From Flavobacteriaceae bacterium (GTDB lineage Bacteria; Bacteroidota; Bacteroidia; Flavobacteriales; Flavobacteriaceae): a stretch of 6,730 nt of DNA. Both the position numbers and the translations under genes were made by a program. Of the stretch, positions 1 through 6,133 are shown in pieces. Below the pieces are notes generated by a model that made no database searches, had not been told where the DNA came from, and was given only the letters and a program-made list of their open reading frames with translations. How positions within the stretch are numbered: position 1 is the first letter of the stretch; every line of letters begins with the position of its first letter. The DNA is taken from the NCBI GenBank assembly GCA_016763715.1, contig JAESTG010000173.1:1-6730 (forward strand). Direction: 5' to 3'.

Positions 1-1287
1 AAGAAAGAGCAAATTTTATTGGAAGCCAAGAAAGTATTGTTGAACCCCGAAGATTATAAGGGTGATGGTATTTGGGGTAAAATTGCGGAAAGTTTGATCG
101 ACCCAGTAGAGGTGAAAAAGCACGCGCTAAATAATACTAGAGCACCTTTTCAAATCTATGGAGAAAACGAAATAGACGAACAAGCAAAATATCAATTGTA
201 CGACGCACTAAAATTGCCCATCTCTGTTGCCGGTGCTTTAATGCCAGATGCTCATACAGGATACGGGCTACCTATAGGAGGTGTTCTTGCGACAAGGAAT
301 AGTGTAATTCCCTACGGAGTAGGTGTTGATATTGGGTGTAGAATGTGTTTGACCATATATCCAATGAAAATATCCTACTTCAAAGGAAAAGGACATCAAT
401 TAGCCAATATGCTTTCCGAACACACCAAGTTTGGCATGAAAGAAACGCATAAAATTAAGCACGACCATGAAATCTTCAGCAGAGAAGAATTCTCTAGTAT
501 TCCACTGGTAAAACGACTAAAGGACAAGGCCTATAAACAGTTAGGCACCTCAGGAGGGGGCAATCATTTTGTAGAGTTCGGAAGCGTAACCATTACCGAC
601 ATTGACAATGAATGGAATCTAAAACCTGGAGAATATGTTGGGATTTTATCTCATAGTGGTTCTCGCGGACTAGGTGCTAATATCGCTAAGCACTATACAT
701 ACTTGGCAATTAAACAATGTCCTTTACCAAAACATGTACAACATTTGGCTTGGTTGGATTTGAATACTCACGATGGTCAAGAATATTGGCTAGCCATGAA
801 CTTGGCAGGTGACTATGCACAAGCGTGTCATGATGATATTCATGCAAGACTGAGCAAATTACTAGGATCTAAACCAATTGCAAAAATTGCAAACCATCAC
901 AATTTTGCATGGAAGCAAAAAGTTGGGAACGAAGAATGCATCGTACATCGTAAAGGAGCAACTCCAGCAGGTAAGGGAGAGTTAGGGATTATACCTGGTT
1001 CCATGACTGCACCTGGTTACATTGTTCGAGGAAAGGGAAATACAGAAAGTTTAGAGTCTGCTTCACATGGAGCTGGAAGACTATTTTCACGAAGAAAGTG
1101 TAAAGAGAAATTTACACGTAGTGCCATCCAAAAGCAACTCACTTCTCATGGTGTCACCTTAATTGGAGGTGGTGTTGATGAAGCTCCTATGGCTTACAAG
1201 AATATAGAAATTGTGATGAAAAACCAGCAAGAACTCATTGAGATTGTAGGTATGTTCACGCCAAAAATCGTCCGAATGGACAAATAG
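1..1287 (+). CDS. rtcB: RNA-splicing ligase RtcB (5'-truncated by window edge), prfH-linked
   Basis: RtcB is a cytoplasmic, GTP- and Mn2+-dependent RNA ligase that joins 2',3'-cyclic phosphate (or 3'-phosphate) ends to 5'-OH ends. Counting from the TTG at 19, the signature motifs are all present: GVDIGCRMC (Asp104, metal-ligand Cys107), GTSGGGNHFVEF (Asn182, His183), SHSGSRGLG (His212), ANHHNFAW (His293), HRKGATPA, GSMTAPGYIVRGKGN, SASHGAGRLFSR (His350, the position of the guanylated His in the family) and GGGVDEAPMAYKNI, ending in a C-terminal Lys. The metal set and nucleotidyl-accepting His are intact, so the enzyme should be active. The frame stays open to base 1 (KKEQIL precedes the TTG) and no ATG is visible. 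Long-form RtcB proteins usually have some 40 more N-terminal residues, so the true start is probably outside the window. The gene ends 2 nt before prfH, which identifies it as the RNA-repair half of an RtcB-PrfH pair rather than a tRNA-splicing enzyme. Family identity is very secure; the damage-repair role is inferred from context. Confidence 0.96.
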   Translation, partial: KKEQILLEAKKVLLNPEDYKGDGIWGKIAESLIDPVEVKKHALNNTRAPFQIYGENEIDEQAKYQLYDALKLPISVAGALMPDAHTGYGLPIGGVLATRNSVIPYGVGVDIGCRMCLTIYPMKISYFKGKGHQLANMLSEHTKFGMKETHKIKHDHEIFSREEFSSIPLVKRLKDKAYKQLGTSGGGNHFVEFGSVTITDIDNEWNLKPGEYVGILSHSGSRGLGANIAKHYTYLAIKQCPLPKHVQHLAWLDLNTHDGQEYWLAMNLAGDYAQACHDDIHARLSKLLGSKPIAKIANHHNFAWKQKVGNEECIVHRKGATPAGKGELGIIPGSMTAPGYIVRGKGNTESLESASHGAGRLFSRRKCKEKFTRSAIQKQLTSHGVTLIGGGVDEAPMAYKNIEIVMKNQQELIEIVGMFTPKIVRMDK

Positions 1288-1289
1288 AA

Positions 1290-2000
1290 ATGAAAAATGC
1301 AGATAATACATCGGCGCTTGTACAATTCTCTGCTGGTCGTGGACCAGCGGAGTGTTGTTGGGTAGTGTCAAAAGTGGTGAAAATGTTTATTGAGGAATGT
1401 AAAAACGGAGGCTACTCGCATGAGGTTCTAAATAGGGAATTGGGACCTGAAAATGGGACTTTGCAATCGGCAACGATACGCATAAGTGGTTTCAGAATAA
1501 ACAATTTTATAAATACTTGGATCGGTACCATTCAATGGGTTGGAAAATCGACTTATCGTAATTATAAAAAACGGAATAACTGGTTTATTGGTGTATTCCA
1601 ATTAAACATTCCATCTGAAATAATCATTAATATGAATGATGTGAAATTTAAAGCAATGAGAAGTTCTGGCCCTGGTGGTCAACATGTGAATAAAGTGAGT
1701 TCTGCAATTAGAGCCACCCATATTCCTACTGGAACCAACGTTGTCGTTATGGAAAGTAGGTCACAACACCAAAACAAGAAATTGGCAACCATTCGCCTAA
1801 CTGAAAAATTAAAAGAAGTCCATACCGTAGCGTTAAAAAAGCATATGGAACACCAATGGGAGAATCATATGAACCTCCATAGAGGCAACCCAATTCGGAT
1901 TTTTAAGGAAAGTAATTTTAAACAAGAGAAAAAAGAAAAGACACATAAGTCTGCGCGGCAGCAAGTCAAAAAATATTTAAAGAAAAAGTTATGGGACTAA
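1290..2000 (+). CDS. prfH: Peptide chain release factor homologue PrfH (ribosome rescue factor)
   Basis: PrfH is a class I release-factor-like protein that hydrolyses peptidyl-tRNA on ribosomes with a damaged decoding centre. The N-terminal segment has the PrfH pattern QFSAGRGPAECC (residues 12-23), a GTIQW block (79-83) and KRNNWF (94-99), all resembling the E. coli prfH product as I remember it. The catalytic domain follows: RSSGPGGQHVNK with the GGQ at 129-131, then THIPTG (143-148), SRSQHQNKKLA (157-166) and RGNPIRIF (198-205). Stop-codon-reading motifs of RF1/RF2 (PxT, SPF) are not seen, as expected for PrfH. The start is the ATG 2 nt after the rtcB stop, which places the conserved N-terminus about 10 residues in. 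At 236 aa it exceeds the roughly 204 aa of full-length E. coli PrfH. The excess is a basic tail at 211-236 with 11 Lys/Arg of 26 residues. Its last codons overlap the next gene, so the three genes are surely one transcript. Confidence 0.94.
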   Translation: MKNADNTSALVQFSAGRGPAECCWVVSKVVKMFIEECKNGGYSHEVLNRELGPENGTLQSATIRISGFRINNFINTWIGTIQWVGKSTYRNYKKRNNWFIGVFQLNIPSEIIINMNDVKFKAMRSSGPGGQHVNKVSSAIRATHIPTGTNVVVMESRSQHQNKKLATIRLTEKLKEVHTVALKKHMEHQWENHMNLHRGNPIRIFKESNFKQEKKEKTHKSARQQVKKYLKKKLWD

Positions 2001-2539
2001 CAACAGCAGATAATTATTACTTAAAAGCCAAGGCAGCTTGTGGTGACTATTCAAGTGATTGGGGAGAAGCTTGTGAAGCATCAAACTATGCGTTATCATA
2101 TGATGAAAACCACGGCGCATCATTGTGCTTATTAGGTGAAATCTACGCAAAACATTTATCACAATTTGATAAGGCTTATGAATGTTTTGACAGATTGATA
2201 GCTACTAACATAAATTATGTGGAAGTCTATCCTCTGTATGCCAAATACCTCATCTGGGGTGATGAAATAAAGCGAGCAGAAAAGCTAGTTGAATTTGCCT
2301 TATCGATTAAGGCGATTGACGAATCACAATTGCACTGGTTATCAGCCTATATTGAAGAGACTAAAGGGAACTACAAAAAGAGCTTAAAGTATCTTAAAAA
2401 GGCAAAAACATTAACATATAATGAATATTATTTTGGTTTTATGGAAGATGAGGAGCAACGAATTAAGAAAAAGATTAAGCTTTTAAAACCGAAAAAGAAA
2501 AGTAAGTCTTCAAGAAAAAAATATGCAAAGAAGAAATAA
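1991..2539 (+). CDS. Small TPR-like protein with lysine-rich tail, third gene of the rtcB-prfH operon
   Basis: This 182-aa protein has no signal peptide or membrane segment, so it is probably cytoplasmic. Residues 24-150 form consecutive amphipathic helix pairs that read as about three degenerate tetratricopeptide repeats: LCLLGEIYAKHLSQFDKAYE (45-64), then about 77-110 around YPLYAKYLIWGDEIKRAEKL, then about 114-145 around LHWLSAYIEETKGNYKKSLK. TPRs normally form protein-binding solenoids. Residues 157-182 are an almost pure basic tail (16 Lys/Arg of 26), suited to contacting rRNA or other nucleic acid. The ATG at 1991 lies within the end of prfH in the -1 frame, a 10-bp overlap preceded only by an A-rich leader, so translation is probably coupled to prfH. 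The opening (NYYLKAKAACGDY, then NYALSYDENHGASLCLLG) resembles small TPR proteins I have seen in Bacteroidota, but I know no assigned function. Its position suggests an accessory role in ribosome rescue or rRNA repair; this is inference. The coding call is strong. Confidence 0.87.
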   Translation: MGLTTADNYYLKAKAACGDYSSDWGEACEASNYALSYDENHGASLCLLGEIYAKHLSQFDKAYECFDRLIATNINYVEVYPLYAKYLIWGDEIKRAEKLVEFALSIKAIDESQLHWLSAYIEETKGNYKKSLKYLKKAKTLTYNEYYFGFMEDEEQRIKKKIKLLKPKKKSKSSRKKYAKKK

Positions 2540-2540
2540 A

Positions 2541-3641
2541 CTAAAGTTCAAAGGAGAGACTATATAGTTTGGTTGAGCCCCGTTTACCACGTAACTGGAG
2601 GGAGCCAATCTCATTTCCCTGTACAGCCTCTTCCAAGGACAACTGAGCGTATAATTTTTCCGATAAAAGTATTTGAACATTATACTTATTACACTCCGCT
2701 TGAATTCTAGCAGTCGTATTGAGCACATCACCTGTGTAAATAATATCCTTTTTAATAATTCCAATCTCTCCTGTCGTCACTTCTCCAACATGAAAGCCAG
2801 CTTTAAATTCTGGTACAACACCAAATTCTCGCAAATAGCTATCCTTATTTTTGGAAATGGATTCTGAAATTTTTCGAAAACATTCTACGCAGTTATCATT
2901 CTCTATACCTTTTTTATGAAGCCATGACACCACAATTTCATCGCCAACATATTGATAAATGTCACCAGCTGTATCTAAAATAGGCTGTGTCATATCTGAA
3001 TAATATTTTTTTATTAGCTCAAAGTACTTTTCATGGCCAATTTGTTCAGCAATGGTAGTGGATGACTTCATATCTAAAAACATGAAAATACGGGTTTCTT
3101 GATTAGGCCTATGATACCTGCCCAAGATGAAATCAATCAAACGCTTCATCCCGAAATATTCAATGACTTCAGAAAATAGAATAGCCACAGACAGGGTCAC
3201 AGCAATATAAATCATAATGCTCCAAAAGGTGAAAGTTGTCATAAACATCCATAAACTTTCAAATACTCGGAGATCCCAAATAGGTATTTCTAGCAATAAC
3301 GAATTCGTAATGATTATCAAGGAGGTTAGGAAAAGTGTGATAAAGCAGATATAGAATAAAATTTTAGCCAACACTTTTAACCACAATGTATTGTTATGAA
3401 ACCTCCTTCGCAACCAAGCTACTTCAATCCACCCTTGAAGCCAACCAATAACAAAACTGAAAGTACCAGCATATAAAATGGATCCCTTGAAACTATACAC
3501 ATTTCCCGAAATAGGGTAATACTTCGCATTGCCCAATAGACCAAACTCAACAATGGCATAAAGCAAAGCAGAAACGCACCAGATAAATGCAAAAAATAAA
3601 GCCTGTTTCCAATAATGTCGCTGTCTTGAAGGTATAATCAC
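2541..3641 (-). CDS. Membrane-anchored class III adenylate/guanylate cyclase
   Basis: The 366-aa protein has four hydrophobic segments (about 12-32, 53-69, 91-112 and 130-157) followed by a cytoplasmic class III nucleotidyl cyclase domain (about 183-366). Visible catalytic elements are FMFLDMKSS with metal-binding Asp190, YVGDEIV with metal-binding Asp234, FKAGFHVGEV with Lys280 at the usual adenine-selecting Lys position, and YTGDVLNTTARIQ with transition-state residues Asn308 and Arg312. The C-terminal LRGKRGSTKLYSL is the standard domain end. The second base-selecting position (three residues before Gly304) is Ile301 rather than Asp or Thr, so ATP versus GTP preference cannot be read confidently. 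The only plausible start is the GTG at 3641: the in-frame stop upstream is at about 3672-3674 and the next in-frame Met is past residue 110. The gene is convergent with the TPR gene, with one base between their stops. It lies 144 bp downstream of the sugar kinase on the same strand, so read-through from that operon is possible. Its sensory input is unknown. Confidence 0.91.
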   Translation of the reverse strand: MIIPSRQRHYWKQALFFAFIWCVSALLYAIVEFGLLGNAKYYPISGNVYSFKGSILYAGTFSFVIGWLQGWIEVAWLRRRFHNNTLWLKVLAKILFYICFITLFLTSLIIITNSLLLEIPIWDLRVFESLWMFMTTFTFWSIMIYIAVTLSVAILFSEVIEYFGMKRLIDFILGRYHRPNQETRIFMFLDMKSSTTIAEQIGHEKYFELIKKYYSDMTQPILDTAGDIYQYVGDEIVVSWLHKKGIENDNCVECFRKISESISKNKDSYLREFGVVPEFKAGFHVGEVTTGEIGIIKKDIIYTGDVLNTTARIQAECNKYNVQILLSEKLYAQLSLEEAVQGNEIGSLQLRGKRGSTKLYSLSFEL

Positions 3642-3785
3642 ATTATAAATATAAAAAGATTTGTTGAGTCCTTAAACTATCGTAATGAACTCTATTCAGA
3701 TTCACTCTCGCAATGACCAGTAGCTAGTTTAAAAATTGGATAATGTTTCTTTTTCTGAATTAATTGCGTTGTAGTTATCTTTTGG
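3642..3785. other. Intergenic gap between sugar kinase and cyclase genes
   Basis: These 144 A+T-rich bases separate the kinase stop from the GTG of the cyclase gene on the minus strand. I looked for a GC-rich hairpin with a T-run after the kinase gene and for the Bacteroidota promoter pattern (TTTG, then about 20 nt, then TAnnTTTG) ahead of the cyclase gene. I found neither in convincing form. No small reading frame, tRNA or repeat stands out. The cyclase probably either has a weak promoter here or is transcribed from the sugar operon. Confidence 0.5.
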
Positions 3786-4673
3786 TTATGTTATTAAACT
3801 CAGTAATTCTTCTTCGGAAACCAAACAATTGGCTCCTTCTTTGGAAGCTACCAAGGCACCTACAGCACAAGCCTTTTTAATAGCGTTTTGAGGGGTGTCT
3901 TTTTTCAGAAACAAACAATAAATTAATGTTGCCAAAAATGAATCTCCTGCCCCTACAGTATCAATCACCTTTACTTTATAACCGTCGTGCTCGTAAAACT
4001 CACCTTCATAAAAAAGTATCGCTCCTGCATCCCCTTTTGTTACACAAACTGTATCTGTATTCGTAATCTTAATCAACCACTTTATTTGATCTTTTATAGT
4101 ACTTTCCTGACAGCCCAATGCATCGCAAATTTCTAACAACTCATCGTAGTTAAGTTTAATAAAGTCAGATTGTTGCATCAATTCATACACCATAGAAATA
4201 TGGTAATGTGGGGAGCGTAGGTTTACATCAAATATCTTGGTATTTGCTACAGGTAATAATTGCCGAAGTGTTTCTCGATTATAACCGCCCCTAATAGTCA
4301 AACTTCCGAAGATAAAAAAAGAAGCTTCCTTAACCGCTTCAAGCAACTTTGGAGAAATTTCAATAACATCCCAAGCAACTGGCTTCTGGATATCATATAA
4401 AGCATCCCCTTTATCATCAAAGATTATATTTACTGTCCCAGTCGGAAGCTCTTTATCTGTTTGAATAAAACCCTGAGACACCTCATTTTCAGTAAGGTAA
4501 GTCTTTATATTTCGCCCTAGGGTGTCGTCCCCAATACGACTTATAATTGCCACACTGGTATCATAGGAATGTAATCGCAAAGCTACATTTAAAGGAGCTC
4601 CGCCAATCATTTGTTTTTGAGGAAAAATATCCCACAATATTTCACCAAAGCAAATAACTTGATTAGCTGGCAT
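3786..4673 (-). CDS. PfkB-family carbohydrate kinase, probable fructokinase
   Basis: This 295-aa cytoplasmic kinase of the ribokinase/PfkB family phosphorylates a sugar with ATP. The opening VICFGEILWDIFP (6-18) is the typical fructokinase start. The first PfkB signature is seen as IGGAPLNVALRL (23-34), with sugar-contacting residues. SRIGDDTLGRNI (45-56) follows, then FDVNLRSPHY (148-157). CVTKGDAGAILF (210-221) precedes the second signature DTVGAGDSFLATL (238-250), which contains the anion hole and catalytic base Asp244. Length is normal and no key residue is missing. The ATG lies inside the last codons of the transporter gene (11-bp overlap), so the two proteins are translationally coupled and should share a substrate. 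Fructose to fructose-6-phosphate is the best guess from the sequence pattern and the hexose-transporter partner. Other hexoses or related PfkB substrates cannot be excluded. Confidence 0.9.
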   Translation of the reverse strand: MPANQVICFGEILWDIFPQKQMIGGAPLNVALRLHSYDTSVAIISRIGDDTLGRNIKTYLTENEVSQGFIQTDKELPTGTVNIIFDDKGDALYDIQKPVAWDVIEISPKLLEAVKEASFFIFGSLTIRGGYNRETLRQLLPVANTKIFDVNLRSPHYHISMVYELMQQSDFIKLNYDELLEICDALGCQESTIKDQIKWLIKITNTDTVCVTKGDAGAILFYEGEFYEHDGYKVKVIDTVGAGDSFLATLIYCLFLKKDTPQNAIKKACAVGALVASKEGANCLVSEEELLSLIT

Positions 4674-6015
4674 CGTCTTCGGTCAATTGTTTTTCAAGAT
4701 CCTCAAGTGATACTCCCTTAGTTTCTGGCATTTTAAATTTAGCCCAAAGTAATTGAAGTACCATCATACCGGCAAAGAAATAATAGATCACTTCTAGATT
4801 CTCTCTAAAAATTCCTTCAGTATCATCTATAAAAAACGGGGTTATTAGTGTAATTAGCGCTGCAAATACCCAATGAGTTCCTGTTCCCCAGCTTTGACCG
4901 TAGGATCGAACACGGTTCGGGAATATTTCAGAAATAAACACCCAAATAACTGCACCTTGACCAATAGCATGAGATGCAACAAACAAACAAATAAATGCAA
5001 TTAATGCTGTTGGACTTAAACTAAATTGGAAACAGATTCCAACCATAATCAAGCTAAAAATATACCCAATCGAGCCTATAATAATTAACTGACGCCTGCC
5101 CAATCGGTCAATTAAACGAACACCTATTATGGTAAAAATAAGATTAACAACACCAATGGCGATGGAATTAAACAACGAATCGGAACCGCCCAAACCAGCT
5201 TGTTCCAAAATCTGTGGAGCATAATACAACACGAAATTAATTCCAGATAGTTGATTAAAAAATGCAATAAAAAAGCCTAACCACAATACTCTTTTATATT
5301 TCTTCTGAAATAAATTATCACTGCTTTTAGGAAGATTGGCATCTAGTTTTATCTGAGCTAAATGTTGTTTTGCTAATTCAAGTTTCCCATAAATTATTTC
5401 AAGGACAGAAAGGGCTCCTTCATCATCACCTTTTTGTAAGACTAGCCACCTAGGGCTATTTGGGACTCGAAGAACCATCAATGTATAAGCCAATGCTGGA
5501 ATAGCTTCAATCCCCAGCATCCACCTCCAATCATTTTCTCCACCAACACCTTTTAATGCCCAATTTGAAATAAAGGCAATCATAATCCCAAAGACTAAAC
5601 AGAATTGATATAGAGCACCCATTCGTCCTCTTTTTTCTGAAGAAGTTATTTCTGAAATATAAATTGGAGCTGCCACAGAAGACACTCCTACACCTACACC
5701 ACCAATAAAACGGAATAGTGAAAATAGATACGGATCCGACACCAAAGCACTTCCCACCGCAGATACAAAAAAGAGAATCCCTATCCAAAATAAAGTCTTT
5801 TTTCGACCCAGTTTTTGGGTTGGAATTCCGCCTAATAAGGAACCAAGAACAGTTCCCCATAAAGCCATACTCATAATAAACATACCATGCATCAGAGGAG
5901 ATAGTCCCCATAATTCTTGCAAAGGAGTATTTGCCCCGCTAATAACGACAGTGTCAAAACCAAAAAGAAAACCAGCAAGAGCTACGGTAATAGACCAAGT
6001 AAATATTTTATTCAT
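4663..6015 (-). CDS. MFS sugar/H+ symporter (sugar porter family)
   Basis: This 450-aa inner-membrane transporter has the size and 12-helix pattern of the sugar porter family (XylE/GLUT-like). Signature motifs in order are GFLFGFDTVVISGA in helix 1 (15-28), GRKKTL in loop 2-3 (70-75), ISEITSSEKRGR (120-131), VPNSPRWL (184-191, Asn where PESPRWL has Glu), FNQLSGINFVLYYAP (253-267, the sugar-binding helix 7), DRLGRRQL (303-310), SEIFPNRVR (362-370) and PETKG near the end (430-434). The central loop at about 195-240 is hydrophilic, as expected. The ATG at 6015 follows an A-rich leader without a clear Shine-Dalgarno sequence. The 3' end overlaps the sugar kinase gene by 11 bp, so imported sugar would be phosphorylated by its partner. 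Substrate is probably fructose or another hexose; this is inferred from the neighbour rather than from transporter residues. The upstream LacI-type gene is the likely regulator. Confidence 0.93.
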   Translation of the reverse strand: MNKIFTWSITVALAGFLFGFDTVVISGANTPLQELWGLSPLMHGMFIMSMALWGTVLGSLLGGIPTQKLGRKKTLFWIGILFFVSAVGSALVSDPYLFSLFRFIGGVGVGVSSVAAPIYISEITSSEKRGRMGALYQFCLVFGIMIAFISNWALKGVGGENDWRWMLGIEAIPALAYTLMVLRVPNSPRWLVLQKGDDEGALSVLEIIYGKLELAKQHLAQIKLDANLPKSSDNLFQKKYKRVLWLGFFIAFFNQLSGINFVLYYAPQILEQAGLGGSDSLFNSIAIGVVNLIFTIIGVRLIDRLGRRQLIIIGSIGYIFSLIMVGICFQFSLSPTALIAFICLFVASHAIGQGAVIWVFISEIFPNRVRSYGQSWGTGTHWVFAALITLITPFFIDDTEGIFRENLEVIYYFFAGMMVLQLLWAKFKMPETKGVSLEDLEKQLTEDDAS

Positions 6016-6133
6016 TTTTTCAGATTGAAGTTATTATAGTTAAAGTCGTTTGGTTAGGTACTGCAAATATTCTCAAATTCTGAATTCTCCAGTTAGGAGT
6101 GCAGCCCAAAAAGAGAAATTATTTCCGAAGATA
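6016..6133. promoter_or_regulatory. Gap between regulator and transporter genes; possible operator/promoter region
   Basis: These 118 bp lie upstream of the transporter-kinase operon on the minus strand. They contain an 11-bp odd palindrome, AATTC-T-GAATT (6076-6086), and immediately beside it CTCC-AGTTA-GGAG (6087-6099). Two such dyads next to each other, between a LacI-family gene and its probable target, are plausible operator half-sites. They are short, however, and could arise by chance in A+T-rich DNA. A TATAAT-like hexamer reads on the minus strand at 6038-6033 but has no good partner element at the expected distance. I saw no clear TAnnTTTG promoter and no terminator after the regulator gene. 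Confidence 0.3.

Noticed and set aside
19..21. TTG as the start codon of rtcB
   Set aside because: The frame is open to base 1 with rtcB-like residues before it, and family members normally have more N-terminal sequence, so the start is outside the window.
1967..1991. A-rich runs near the prfH end as a programmed -1 frameshift producing a PrfH-TPR fusion
   Set aside because: The TPR gene is in the -1 frame, which is open from 1949. However, the available heptamers (C-AAA-AAA, G-AAA-AAG) are poor slippery sites, and a proper ATG at the overlap explains the layout more simply.
2538..2570. Hairpin AAACTA/TAGTTT as a bidirectional terminator
   Set aside because: The arms are only six A+T-rich base pairs with a 21-nt loop and no following T-run.
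2510..2764. 84-codon minus-strand frame spanning the convergent gene ends
   Set aside because: It overlaps the C-terminal part of the cyclase domain, which has clear family motifs, and shows no recognisable protein features.
5531..5911. 126-codon open frame on the minus strand inside the transporter gene
   Set aside because: It lies entirely within the strongly supported sugar-porter gene in another frame and has a Cys/Trp-rich composition typical of a shadow frame.
6033..6038. TATAAT-like -10 box on the minus strand upstream of the transporter gene
   Set aside because: It has no matching -35 element, would give a leader of only about ten bases, and Bacteroidota promoters follow a different consensus.
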